From: Pocillopora verrucosa
Taxonomy: Eukaryota; Cnidaria; Anthozoa; Scleractinia; Pocilloporidae
Assembly (NCBI RefSeq): GCF_036669915.1
Contig: NC_089322.1
Coordinates: forward strand, 13,602,678 to 13,666,677
Direction of reading: 5' to 3'
DNA length: 64,000 bases
The notes under the pieces were generated by a model that was given only the letters and a program-made list of their open reading frames with translations, was not told the DNA's origin and did no database searches. The position numbers and the translations under genes were made by a program. The first letter of the stretch is position 1; each line of letters begins with the position of its first letter. Positions 12,601 through 24,969 of this stretch are shown in pieces.

Positions 12601-14085
12601 TGTCACATTCCAGGGATTTAAACTTGGGTAATAAAAAGCAACCGCTTTATACTGTTTTTTGATTAACTTTTGTCGGTCTTGGAGCTGTAAGTGGTTACAA
12701 AACTGTTTCTGAAAGAGTTGAGGTCACAACCACACCCTTTCCGAGGGGGAGGGGAGGGTATTTACGAAGTGATTTCTACCCTTCTGTATCACGTAACAAG
12801 GATGAAAGTTCAACGTCAGTAAGGAAAAAGACCCTCGCTGCTTTATAGAACATTAATATTCATCTTTGAAATTCTGAAGTAATATTGTACATTCAGTATC
12901 GTTAACACGCTCCGGAAACAACAGATCAGTTCCAGTGACGTATCATTTCCGTGTTCTTGATGTTAACCTCTATCAATCTTGACCAGCTACTAAATTCTCA
13001 GATCTATGCTTTACATTTTATATGGCATTACGTGAGGAGATTAAATCTAACGATGGAACTACAGAACCTCGTCAGTGAGAGTATTAGGACCTCACAAGCA
13101 ATTCTCCCAGCTAGTAGCTCCACGTTTCCTTATAAAAAAGAGAGAGAGTTTGTTGCTAAGCCATGATAACAACCTTTATACAGCTGAAAAGTTTATCGTG
13201 TGTAGTAAACTGTTTAGAGTGGAGAAAGGTGAGCGGTGAAAGAGACGGTCGCAACGCTTCCTGACCCCACCGTTAGACGGCGTGCTGTGTTAGCAGCAGC
13301 ACGCCGGCGGCACGCGCCAATATCTATGACTGGAATTTGTTATCTTCACTCTCCATCTTAAGATAAGCTGATTATCAACACTATCACAAGCCAAAGTTTT
13401 GACATTATCGATATTGTTAACAACAACGCGCGGGCCAAGATTGCCTGCCTGTGAATGTTTGCTGCAGCGAGTCATTGAGTCGCGTTCGGCATCGATTGCC
13501 AGTTTTTCTGATGTACAGATTAAAATTGTGGATAAGGTGGAAAGGTTTCATGAAATCAAACGTCTATTTGTACTCCGTGCACACTGTTCTGCACCCCCCA
13601 GCAAGGAAAGTAAAATTTCTATATTTTAGGGGGGTGAGACATACTTAATTGGATCAGTATATGGAGGGAGCTCTGTAGTGAAACTTCCCTTCGCAAGCTG
13701 GCTTAAATTTTGCAAGACCACCCGCATATGTTATCAGCAGCCTTATTTTTAAGACGTTTCTAATTTTCTTCTCCAATGCACTGCAAATGTCTAAAAAGGC
13801 TTTATACAGAGCGTTGCTGATCAGAGTTCAACGACCCGCTGTAATTTGTTCCACACGAACTGATTATCAGCAAAACAATTCATCGCATAACTGAACAACA
13901 AAAATCTGCCCGGACAAATTCGTTATAGAAATGTTGAAAAAACGCTGAGTATTCTCCTCTGATGATCTGATGTTAACAGAAAAAATTTTAATGATAGTTA
14001 GAAACGAATTTCAAAATAGGTTTAACAACCTGATTGAAAGGTTAAGCCTACAAAGAGACTTCGAATTAAATGGGTTTGAAGCGAC
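9643..14085. other. intergenic, no gene recognised
   Basis: No ORF with family resemblance was found. Small items seen: a perfect NRF1-type palindrome TGCGCATGCGCA at 9847-9858, a T-tract near 10009-10024, and a 9-bp perfect hairpin (GGCGTGCTG / CAGCACGCC, 9-nt loop) at 13279-13305. Confidence 0.45.
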
Positions 14086-14228
14086 CGTGGGAACATTCCT
14101 TTGCTTTATTGTGTTCTTCTGTTCCCTTGTGGTATGATCCCTCATCTAAACAATCCCACAATAGAAACTCAAATCTTATGAAAACATCTTACATAATGGG
14201 CAACTCAACTCCGCCAAGCACGTGGGAA
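14086..14228 (+). promoter_or_regulatory. two distal CSL-type sites of HES-C
   Basis: CGTGGGAA occurs at 14086-14093 and again at 14221-14228, about 500 and 360 bp upstream of the proximal TTCCCACG. The first matches the placement of the distal sites of HES-A and HES-D. Confidence 0.45.
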
Positions 14229-14471
14229 GGGGTCGAATTAACGACGATGTTTACACATATTCACGAGCAAAAGCCTGCTACTGTGTTAAGGGGGCAACAC
14301 CTTTGAAATCACGACATAAACAGACAGTTTGAAAAGAATAAACCCACTTGAGGGGACACCACTGGGCACGAGAACTCTAAAAGATTACTTCTATCGGCGC
14401 GCGCTAAGTTGAAGTTCCACAAAGTAAGTCGCGCGACTTGTTAATTGCAAGAAGCTATTGAGATATTCAGA

Positions 14472-14710
14472 CCAATCGCATGCAATGTTCTCACGCCCTC
14501 AACGCACCACTGAAGCTCAAGAGCCTGTCATACAACTTAACCCCGTGACCTTTCGCGTTGTCTTCCAATCAGCGCAGAGCATTCCCACGGTCCGGCATCA
14601 GAGAAGCCTTTGTTTACTGTTCCAGCTATTGAATATGAATAGCTGTTTGTAAATAAGTGCGAGAGTTGACACACGACTAAGGATTTTTTCCCACGGTGCG
14701 AACTATAAAA
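14472..14710 (+). promoter_or_regulatory. HES-C promoter: CCAAT/CSL/TATA module
   Basis: CCAATC at 14472, TCTCACGC at 14489, CCAATCAG at 14565 (93 bp after the first), TTCCCACG at 14582 (17 bp later) and 14688, TATAAAA at 14704. The 93- and 17-bp spacings equal those of HES-A and HES-D even though the intervening sequence has diverged. The GTGCGACTC element is not evident here. Confidence 0.72.
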
Positions 14711-14830
14711 AGAATATTAAAACACGCATGCCGGTTGCTTGTATTACGCCCTAGGGTCGGTTAGAAGCGTGCCGAAGTATTTTATACTGCCACAAGTGAG
14801 CGGATCGCACGCGTAAACTTGACAGCACAA

Positions 14831-16511
14831 ATGGATGTAGAAATTTTAAAACCCGTTATGAATGCTCAACGCAGTACTAAAAAGGAAACAAAGAAGGTAT
14901 CTTGAAGAAGTAGTCATAGCTTTTTAATTCAAAACTCGCTATTGTACATTTAGTTACATGTTATAGGGCTCCTTAAATTTCAAAATATGGTTGCAAATGT
15001 GGATTTTAATCGGCAATTCCCACCGCAAATGTGTATTTTGCTCAGAGAGAGTAATTATTCTTTTCTCGAAAAATTGAAATAATTAATTAAAAGAAAAGTT
15101 TGTTTTGCCTTGCAGTCTAAAAAACCACTTATGGAAAAGATGCGTCGAGCAAGAATTAATGACAGTCTGAACGAATTGAAAACTCTTGTATTGGAGGCGA
15201 TGAAAAAAGACGTAAGTATTAGAAAATTCACATTGAAAAATAAATCATTATTTGGTTTCAGTATTCTTATCTTCTGTCTTTTCCTACAGGTGTCAAGGTA
15301 TTCCAAAATGGAAAAGGCCGATATTCTGGAAATGACTGTGAAATACCTTCGCTCATTGAACACTGAGAGGACTTTGCATATTAAGCAACACCAAGGTAAG
15401 GCAGTAAAACGCATCGTTTTGTTCACTACATTCAACTAGCAATTTTAACATTAAATATGTTCAGCCAGCTACTTTTTGAATTTTTTGCATCCTGGCCTAC
15501 GTTGATTTACTTTTCTCCGTCACATCGTACTAAAAACTTTTTAATTTCTTTGAGATCTTCGAAAACGTTATTTTAAACAAACACAAAATTTATTTTCTCT
15601 TTAGCAACAAGCTCGAACAAATGAACTACTAATCATCTTTCAACGCTAACAGCCTGAGAGAGTAACGTTCTTTAATTGGGTTGATCTTTGTTCCTCGATC
15701 TTATCTTAAATCACACCTCACCGATTCTTTTGTCGAGAATTCAACACGTAGCTTGCACACCACTTTATGATTTTTTATTTCATAACCTTTTTTCACTTTT
15801 ATTTTACCGGTGCTGGTGAGTAAAAGCTTTTCGAGCCTTTTTGATGTTGGCACTGTGAAATTTTAACGAGATGGTTAAACCTCAGAATTCCGAAGGCATC
15901 AAACATTCCGCCCACATCCATCAAAATCGGAGGTGCCAATTAAGAATGTTAAGTGCTAGGGATTTGAAATATGATACTTATCATGGGCATCTTTTTTTTT
16001 TTCCTTCGCAGAAGACGCTTCTGCAATCGCTAAGTATCGAGCAGGGTTTAACGAGTGCGCTGCCAAAGTTTCTCAATTCCTGATGACAGCAGACAATATT
16101 ACTGTCCCGGTTCGCACACAGCTTCTATCACACTTAGCGTCAACCTGTCAGCAGCAAAAAGACCCTCATCATTCCCCCACCGATATGTCAGTCTCGCGAC
16201 AACAAGCCCACGCAACGCTGTCGTCATCTTTTCCCGCCACTAAACCAAAAGTTGGCGCGAACACGGCTTTCGCCGACGGAAGTATGGCAACAAAATTCCC
16301 TTCACCACCTTCGTCACCTCTTCACAACCATTCAGAAAGGAAATTACTGCCTTTTCCGCCAACGATGTCGCCCTCTATGTCACCCTTTATGCTTAGTAAT
16401 GGTATTCCAGCCTTGATCTTACCAAATGACACTGCATTGCAACTTCTACCTTTAACCTTACCCGCAAATGCCTCTACTGCATTCGACACATCTTTGTGGA
16501 GACCTTGGTGA
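14831..16511 (+). CDS. HES: HES-family bHLH-Orange repressor (HES-C); exon 1 end uncertain
   Basis: A Groucho-recruiting HES repressor. Exons 2-4 are firm: 15116-15211 (basic region and helix 1, [14 protein letters not shown]), 15290-15395 (helix 2, [13 protein letters not shown]) and 16012-16511 (Orange-like KYRAGFNEC..., Pro/Ser-rich tail, terminal WRPW). Exon 1 starts at ATG 14831, 127 bp after a TATA box, as in its paralogs. Its best-looking donor (AGAAG|GTATCT, exon end 14895) leaves the frame one base short. A weaker donor GTAGTC (exon end 14908) keeps frame and gives about 259 residues. The gene is therefore complete except for this junction; either the weak donor is used or one A is missing in the A-run at 14879-14882. 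Confidence 0.88.
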
Positions 16512-16711
16512 CGCTAGCTCAGCGTTACAATCAATTTTTTCGGTATCATGTACCTATCTCAAATTGCTTTCCGAGCGGAAATGAATTTCTGGAGTGTCTT
16601 TAAAATGAGGGTCGCTTGGATTAGTCGAGCTATTAAAACTACTGAATATTTATTAAGAATTGTGCTAGAGGTATATATAATTTTTGCAACGAAAAGCTAT
16701 GTATAATTACG

Positions 16712-16717
16712 AATAAA
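16712..16717 (+). terminator. poly(A) signal of HES-C
   Basis: AATAAA about 200 bases after the HES-C stop codon, with no earlier canonical signal. Confidence 0.45.
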
Positions 16718-16719
16718 AT

Positions 16720-17700
16720 ATAACTTGAATACGTGAAGACGTCAGCAATGCGTTTGGTGATGATGTATCGTTTTCCACATTTTACAGTCGCAAGCAGCAT
16801 CGGAATGAAGATAGAAATAACTAATATTATCCTCACTTAATATCTCATGAAAAATGTGTCATTATTGGACTTAATTTCACAAGCTTGTTTTAAAATGATT
16901 TGAAGAGAATTCACAGAAAAATGTTACAGTTTAGAAGACTCCATGCTTAGATTACCCAGTCTTTGAATCGAAAAATCGTTCTTGGATTAATTAGACCATA
17001 CAATTTTCTTGAAAAAGTCCAGCATAACTTGATTAACAAGCTGTCCTGCTCATTTTTGATTGCCCTTTGTTTTGTGTTGGTCAAAGAATGTGGGGTAATG
17101 CAGTCAATTAGTCTTAATTGGCAAATTTCTTTTGGCGTAAAGAAGCGGTTTAGAATATTTAATGGTAACCAATTTTTTACAGCGTTTTTTTGCTAATCCG
17201 ACATGTCTGCGACATTAGGTCTGTTGTGCAGGCGGCAGTTTAATCATAAAAAGTCGGCAGTGGAGATTAGCAGGTCAATTCAGCATCAGCTGCTGCCAAG
17301 ATGGGTAATTTCAATTAAAAGCAAAATTCGTCTATCACTTTACAAGTATCTGCAGTAATCCTGTCGAACGGAAGAGGCTTTCAATCCAGAGTCAACACAA
17401 AAATCTGCAGTTTTGCCTTTTTGCCGGTGCTTACCCCGAAACTATCACATACAACCTCTTAACTGACTCTAGGCATGTTTTGTATCAAACAAATCTTTTC
17501 TGTGCTCAATTTAGTTAAAGCATATTGAAGGTTTAGGAGAAGAGGTAAGGAAAAAAAGTCAAACTTGCAGACCGCACTCCAAACACTGCTGAATGTTTAT
17601 GGCAGTCATGAGGTTAGCAATTTCACCGTTGCCGTAAAACAGTAAAGATATAACTCAAAGATGAAAAGAAGACTGTAAGAGTTCTGGATTTAATTAAATA
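16720..17700. other. intergenic, no gene recognised
   Basis: AT-rich spacer between HES-C and a short tandem duplication; no coding or RNA gene signal seen. Confidence 0.4.
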
Positions 17701-17886
17701 ATTCAATTCCAAAATTATTGACCTCAGCGACTGCACAACACAGCCATTTGGGTTTCAAGTTGACTCTCGGACTTTGTTGTTGGAGTTCTGGACGACCACA
17801 CTGATTTAATTCCAAATTATTGACTCCAGCGACTGCACAACGCAGCCATTTGGGCTTCAAGTTGACTCTCGGACTTTTGCTGTTGG
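17701..17886. repeat. two-copy tandem duplication, period about 103 bp
   Basis: An 83-bp unit at 17701-17783 (ATTCAATTCCAAA... to CTCGGACTTTGTTGTTGG) recurs at 17804-17886 with a few substitutions and indels, separated by about 20 bp of unique sequence. Confidence 0.8.
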
Positions 17887-20350
17887 TACGACAGTCAGTG
17901 AAGGGTTCTTAGGGAAATATACTTTACAACTGAGCCTTAATGTAATGGAAAATTATTGCTTTTAAAATGTTGTTGCTATTATTTGAGTAGAAAATACCAG
18001 CTACTGTTGTATACAAATGGTGTGTTAAGTGGCTCCTTTGAATTTGTTTCTTAAAAAAACTATAAGCTGAGCTTAGAAAACTAGTTTCATTCAAATCTTT
18101 CTAGATTCAAGAGGACGAATCTATAAGAGTTGTTTTAATGCATAAAAAAGGTGAAAGAATCGTTTTGACGATATTTCAGTAGGCAAGGTATAAAAACACA
18201 ACTCTGTGGCCTGCAGATGCACTCTCCAATATCTCATTGCCGCCTCTTTCAGAAAGCCGAATTCAAAGGAATTTGAACAAAACGGAACAAAGAACTGCAC
18301 ATGCCTGTGCTTTTCTTTTTCATTTTTTCACGTAAGACTGAGTTCCTGTGAAGCTACAAGCTAAGCTGAATGTTTTTCCCAAGTAGCTGTTTGCTTGTAA
18401 CAATTACACTGTTTATTTCAACCCCGCTAAGAACTCCTGTAGATATTCATTCCGCATCAGCGCCCTTAGCATTAATAAAACAATAACTGATCTTTCTTTT
18501 GGACTGTCACACGGGTATCAGATTTTTGGGAAGTGGTACGCACCAATTAAGAGACAGGTCAAACATCTGAACCGTAATCTCGTCTGCGCTTCAACAAATC
18601 CTTGTTTATTGAGCGGCTTTCTCAAATACAGAATTTATTGTGTCGAAAAGGATTAGTAGCCTGGCACGAAAGTGAACGAGAAAACATTCATTTCTTGCTT
18701 GTTAATAAGTTGTTTGTTGATGTCGGTGAGTTTCTAATGCCTGGCTCACCTTTTGAAAGGAGATGTTTGGTTATAATAACACTGATATTATATCAAACGT
18801 CACAGACTTCCCGCTCTAGAAAGTAAACTTGAAAAGAAAATATTTCGTAATCTCAAATCCGTTTGCATTCTTGTGTGAGTCGAAAGCACGACCAAGGTTG
18901 GTAATTCCTTCAAGAAAACGGCATTTGATGGACTCTAGAGCACGACAGAAGACTTGCGGTTTTATGTCGTAAAAACGGCACGCGAGCCGCGCTCAGCGCA
19001 CGCTTACTAGAGCGCACTTTTCAACGCGTATGAAACGCTTGAATAATGTTGTCAAGAACTAATTTCAAGTGTCTTTGCTATTTATGCCTATTTTGCAGAA
19101 AAAAAAAAACTTTCGTTTGAAACTGGGACAAATACCTATTGAAGACCTAACTTAGTTGGAACTGTGCGGTAGCGTCGAATCAGAGCTCAATAAACTTACA
19201 TCATTTAATTCTACTGTTATTGATCGTCAATAAAGGTACCTCCAAATTTTGGCACAAACTAACAAACATCAATGCCCTTACAAATCTTCAAATCTACTTA
19301 ACCCGTTTTCAAGACTTTTTAGCAGCTCAAGCCGCCACTTTCAGAACTGCAGAACGATCGCAAAAATCATAGTATTCCTTTTAAAACAATTTAATGGACA
19401 AACGGCTATGTTGTCTCACAAAATTTTCAAGCACAAAAAAATGCTTTATGGTAAAGAGGCCACACGACTGAATTCAGTATGTATGACCGATCTCTCATCT
19501 CCCGCGCTCCCACGAATTTGTTAACTATTTAGGGGAATTTTCAGAGGAATCCATAAGACTTCCTTTTGATGTCAACGTCTCTGAATCGCTTATTTAGCGG
19601 CGGAGAATGTGGCTGTTTGGGTTCAAAGAAATTCCATTCCTCATTGATGAAACATTTAGCAATAATTTACCGGAACTAAAACAAAGTGGTTGAAAACAAT
19701 AACATATCTGTCACTTAGCGATTGTATTGATAAATGAGACTGAACTTTATGAACTGTAAACCACACGGCTTGTCTGAGAAAAGGTGATATTACCCTTCTG
19801 ATAAAAGTCGGATACGGTATTTGTAGACTTCTCGCGGGTGGCAAACGTGAATTTACACACGTCAGCTTTACTCGTCACATATATTTGCTTCTTTTGAAAA
19901 TCATTTGCCGATGTAATTAATACGCTTAAACATTTTCTAATGATAGAGCAAAGCATGCTAAGCCGAGACGGACAAGATTTAATATTTAGCCGCCCAAGTC
20001 TTTGGAATTTTAATTCCGAAATTTGATTTGTAATGACAAGTTCCGCTTTTGCTTTCCTGTCTGCGTGGGGTGGCACGTGTCAGGAGATATTTTGTTGTCA
20101 GTTGCGAATCAAAAAATATTTTTCTCCTGAACCAGACAAAAAACAACCGAAATCGAAGCCATACCCAATGCCCTTTGACCATGCCTTGAAAACATTTTCT
20201 TAATAATCTTGACATAAGAGCCCTTCAAAGCGCACTTAGAGTTTACTTAGTTCCATTTAGTGTTCTCGTGGTTGTGTTTTAACATGACAAAACTCCAACA
20301 GCGTGAATAATAACGCATAGATAGTGAAAAAATGTTCTTTATTCTAAGAC
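17887..20350. other. intergenic, no gene recognised
   Basis: Only short ORFs without family resemblance on either strand. A locally GC-rich stretch near 18975-19015 contains several GCGC motifs without a gene start. Confidence 0.4.
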
Positions 20351-20358
20351 CGTGGGAA
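20351..20358 (+). promoter_or_regulatory. distal CSL-type site of HES-D
   Basis: CGTGGGAA 549 bp upstream of the proximal TTCCCACG of HES-D, matching the distal sites of the paralogs in orientation and approximate distance. Confidence 0.45.
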
Positions 20359-20789
20359 AGATCCGAGTTCTATTGTCATGAAAATCCACCATGTAAACCG
20401 CAGAGTAATTCTTGCGCCGAGACAATCCAAGTACAAATGAAAGAAGTGACAATGGATTTGGACGCCGTGAAAAGAAGTAGCACGTGCATGTCATTTTACG
20501 CTCTACTAGCGACTCCTCATTTAAATACAGTTGTGTAAATGAGTGTCTAAACGCCCCGCAGGAAAACCATTAAAAACTTATCACGTTTTCAACACGTCAG
20601 TGCGATAACCTCGTGGCAGAGAAATATGTCAAGGAGACTAGACAATCTTCCGTTGAAAAATGATTCTCTTCTGTTTGGCCTCTCCGCGGTCTTTCAGCGA
20701 GGCACTCCAAATGTAGATCTTTTGTTTTCAGCTTGTGTATACTGTCTTTTTTGTAAGTAATTCAACACAGGCGCTGCTTGTGCTCTCAG

Positions 20790-21038
20790 CCAATCAGTGT
20801 GGACCGGTCTCACGCTCGTCACGAGCGGATGGCGACGTTTAAGCTTTGTTCCTGCAGTTTGTCGTGCGACTCAAGAAACTGACCAATCAGAAGAGACTGT
20901 TCCCACGACCTACCTATTGTAAAGGTCAGTTGTATTGTTCTCAGCTGTTATGGTTATTGTCCTTGTAAATGCGAGGGTAAATATTTGCGATTGATGACAC
21001 AAGGCCGAAAGAATTTTCCCACGGAGGCTGCCATAAAA
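20790..21038 (+). promoter_or_regulatory. HES-D promoter: CCAAT/CSL/TATA-like module
   Basis: CCAATCAG at 20790, TCTCACGCTC at 20808, GTGCGACTC at 20864, CCAATCAG at 20883, TTCCCACG at 20900 and 21016, CATAAAA at 21033. Spacings from the first CCAAT are 18, 74, 93, 110 and 226 bp, against 18, 73, 93, 110 and 227 bp in HES-A. Confidence 0.75.
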
Positions 21039-21124
21039 AGTGAATGTTTGGCACACGACCGCCACACGCAAATTGCGCTCGATCAGTACACAGCTAAGGT
21101 CACAATTTTTCAACTCGATCCAAG

Positions 21125-22391
21125 ATGGCGACAGCAAATTTCTGCAATCAACCTTCGGACTACGTCAGCAAAATTTTGAGTGAAAAACGAAAGGTGGGCT
21201 AAATTCTGTTCTGCGTCAATTACTGAACAGCGCAATATTTATAAACATTTTATACCTATCATATCACTTGTGAATGATGTTTAATCAAATGTTATTATAT
21301 TCCCCAGGCGAAAAAACCTCTCATGGAGAAAATGAGACGAGCAAGGATTAATGACAGCCTGAATGAGTTGAAAACTCTTATTCTCGAAGCATTGAATAAA
21401 GATGTGAGTTACTAATCTGTAAAATACTAATTTGTAAGATTTGAATTCGTCCAGCTGACGTTGTTTAGGATTCATTGGAGAATATTTACTTACAATTAAT
21501 TTCACATTATTTTTTAAGGCATCTCGGTATTCGAAAATGGAGAAAGCTGATGTTTTAGAAATGACAGTTCATTATCTACGGGAACGTAAAAGATTGGAGC
21601 AAAAACACCAAGGTATTTTTATTAATAATTTGTCTTAAGATCGTTTGTAATAAATACTGTTTAAGTCTATCTTTGTTACCAGTCATTAAAGAGATGATTT
21701 ATCATCAATATTTATATGTCAAATATCCAACGATTCATTTTTTAGAACAGAAATTCGACTTTAGGGATTTGTTTTTCTAGATCAATTTCCCATCCCAAAT
21801 TTTAAACTAGGTTGTGTCGAAGTTTCATCACTCCTTAAGATGAACGATTCGTTTTTTTTTTGTCTGTTTGTTCGTTTTTTTCCCGTAACCTCGACAGTTA
21901 CACATCTTCTCCTGAGGGAGAGTCACTGACTGGTCGATCACTATGCTTATAGTCGAGTGTGACTCATGAAAAATCACTTTCATCTTTCAGCACTGGATAC
22001 CGCTAATTTGCCAGAATTCAGAGCAAATTACTTGCAATGTTCTGCGGAGCTCTCCAGGAAAATGACGTCACTCGAAGCCAATGATGAACTTAGAGAAAAT
22101 TTCCTCGCGCATGTCGCATCGCGTTGCCAAGGAAACGTCCCAAACGCTGTCCCTGTCTTTAGCCCGGATAATCTTCGGTACATGGCACCCTTAAAACCTG
22201 TCATGATCCCTTTTCCGTCTCCTCCACCATCTCCACTTCAAGTTTCACCTGTTTTATCGGTTTCTTCGAGCGGCGTGACTCGTGATTTATCGCCTGCTTC
22301 GACGTGCAGAACACGAGATCCGGGATTTAACATCTCTTATCAGCAACAACCTAGGCATATGACTCCAGCTACTCTTTGGAGGCCATGGTAG
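21125..22391 (+). CDS. HES: HES-family bHLH-Orange repressor (HES-D), 4 exons
   Basis: Exons are 21125-21193, 21308-21403, 21519-21612 and 21991-22391, giving 219 residues, all GT-AG. It is the closest structural match to HES-A: exon 1 ends in the same KILSE-K/R-RK, exon 2 (96 nt) carries [14 protein letters not shown], and exon 3 (94 nt) carries helix 2 ([13 protein letters not shown]). An Orange-like FRANYLQC...[17 protein letters not shown] segment follows, then a Pro-rich linker and terminal WRPW. Expected role: a nuclear repressor acting as a bHLH dimer with Groucho. A CATAAAA box lies 92 bp before the ATG. Tandem duplication of an ancestral HES gene is inferred from shared exon sizes and promoter layout. 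Confidence 0.93.
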
Positions 22392-22628
22392 ATAAATGAA
22401 TATAAACTCTGCTGACTTATTCAGGATTAATCTGAGAATCACTTCACCTTTTGAGTTGCCATGAAAGTTATATTTTTGTACTGAATCGAATCAAATATGT
22501 AAATAATAACCTTGTACAAAAGGTTTGTGTATACGAGTGAAATTGTAAAAAGAAACATATGTATATTATAAAGTTTGAGGAAAAACATATTTTTACTACT
22601 GAAAGTTTATACAGAAAAATGTGTTCAC

Positions 22629-22634
22629 AATAAA
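22629..22634 (+). terminator. poly(A) signal of HES-D
   Basis: AATAAA 238 bases after the stop codon, in an AT-rich 3' UTR. Confidence 0.6.
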
Positions 22635-22639
22635 GATAA

Positions 22640-24960
22640 CTATTAAATCAAATACTAATGACTTGTTTTGCTCGCAATTTCTTTTTGTTTTGCAAACAAA
22701 AGACGTAATCCTTTAGAAAAGTTATAAAGTCTTGACGAGCTCTCGAGTGCGTCTCAGACTTGTCGACAACCTTTTTAGTGATAAGCTCAAACTCTGTATG
22801 GTGTTTTCGACCCTTGATCGAAAGTGGAATTGTTTGGGAGTTTTTTGTTCCGTATATTTCTTCACCATGTGCCTTCAAACCTTGAAACGGAAACACGAGG
22901 TTGTCATGAATACCTTAGCCTTGATTAACTTGAATACTCTTGTACCTTTACAATTGTTTTGGTATTTCCGTTCAGTGCACGCGATTCCTAAAAGAGGAAA
23001 AGGATAAGAAGCTTTTGTGCTATATATGGTCACAAAATTTCGATTGTCTTTGAGTCAGTCATGTTATTGCATCCGATAAAGTTTGTTCCGCTCTCAATAG
23101 GCACCTACTTCAACTGGATGAAATTTCGTATCGACTGAGTGATTAGGACTTTTAGCTTATCAGAAACGATTTGTTAGGAAGATAAAGTTTTGCGGCGTTG
23201 CACGTTTAAGAACCATCTCATATCCTATTGTGTGATCCAATCGTACAAGTTCAAATTCTTTTGAAGTTTGCTTCAGTTTTTTTCTGAAAAATAACCATAT
23301 ATTCTCCTGTTTTCAGTCTTTATTCTGTATTCACATTCAGTTGTTCCGTCGACCAACAGGATTTCTGAATGCTGAAATACGAATACTTTTGCTTCGAATA
23401 CTACTGGCTCGCAACGCTAAAATCTTGAGCAATTCGCCGGTAAATGAGATATAACAAACATGTGTTTCGCGAAGAATCTCCAAAGAACACGAGAAACAGC
23501 TTTAAAACGATTAAGAGGATATTAAATACACTTCTTTTCAATCCTTAATTATATGAAGGCAGACAAGCTAGGGGGGTCAAAGTATCTTTCCAACTAAGCG
23601 GATTTGAACTTCCACAAGTTGTTACGAGGGACGCTTTTCTCTCTTCCAATCAAAATCAGCATTTTATACCAAATTTCGAAACTTACATTTCTGTCCAAGA
23701 TTAAATTAAGCATTGAATTTTCTTTCCGCCATTTTAAATCTTGTTTTCATTTTAAACAGTTATGCGAAACTCGACAGTTATATTAAGTGTCATGTTAATG
23801 GCGTTCTTATAATACTTCCGTTATCAGTTTCCACAGTTCAGGCGGACACAATATAACGAAAAAAAAAATAGAATATAATATGGCAATCGTAGTGATATTT
23901 GTGAAAACAATGATTTCGGGCAAAAAGATACCGTTTCTTTATTAACTTTGACATGATACAGCGGGAATGTAAAACGAAAAAACAGGAAACTAATCTCGAT
24001 TGAGTGCAACTCCTACGGAGCTAAATGACAATCCCAGAAAGCGTCAAAAGGCGCTCTCTGAAAAACCAGCATCTCGTGTTTCATGTTTAGCCGTAATATT
24101 TCTCTTAAAAATGAAACCGCCGGTATACCACGGGGAAAAAGTTAGAACACATTATTTTAATCTCTTTACACTTCTTCCGTACTTTTTCCTTCGTTGAAAA
24201 TCTCAAAACTCGCCAAATATCAATTCGGTTGCTCTCAGTCCTTGTAAGACCATCTACAGAGTTCCAACACAGTTTAGATTTGCTGGAAAAGAGCTCCAGA
24301 TCGAAGGACGCCGCAATGACTGGTTAGTGAGAGGACGCAACAGATAGCAGATTGAAGACGAAGAAGATTTGTATCTCCTTTCTTGAATGCTACGCACATG
24401 TAACTCTTGCTTTTGTACAGCGTCAGTGTGGACAAAACTAATGGACTCCCGGTCAATTGAAATGACTATAAAAATTAGGAAGATTATTTTTTTTAACATA
24501 CCAGTATAAAAACATAACATCCAAATTCAAATAGCTTAAAAGTAGAGGTAAAACTGCCACAACAGCATTTTCACCCTGCGGGCCGCTTTCTGGTTCTAAG
24601 GATCGAGGTAAAATCAGAAATGTGGGTGAAACCGTTTGAAATCAAATTCACATGGTTACAGAAATAGTTCCACATTATTTTTTTCGGCTTTATTGATTAT
24701 CTGTATGGATGATCGGTGATTTTTAACCGGAACTTCTTTACACAATGAGAATTGGTTCTGTAGAAGTTGCCGTAAGCTCTTAGCGAAGCTTTACAGGTGC
24801 CCAATTCAGTTTTTCGTGCGCGTGCTACCTGCCAAAACAGACTCTATTGATCCTTACCACTAAGAGAGCTTAAGCTTACTACAAAAGATAATTACATACA
24901 CTTTGGCACAATAGTGAGCAATGAACCGCACCATATGAAAGTACTGTTCGTCAGCTTTCG
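22640..24960. other. intergenic, no gene recognised
   Basis: No supported coding or RNA gene. Several ORFs of 60-90 codons exist on both strands but show no domain resemblance and no conserved splice context. Confidence 0.4.
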
Positions 24961-24969
24961 TATAGACGT

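Noticed and set aside
12951..13166. 71-codon plus-strand frame
   Set aside because: No resemblance to any family; typical chance length for AT-rich DNA.
13279..13305. Hairpin that could be a microRNA precursor
   Set aside because: Stem of 9 bp is far too short for a precursor.
15055..15435. 126-codon frame antisense to HES-C exons 2-3
   Set aside because: Shadow of the conserved bHLH exons on the other strand.
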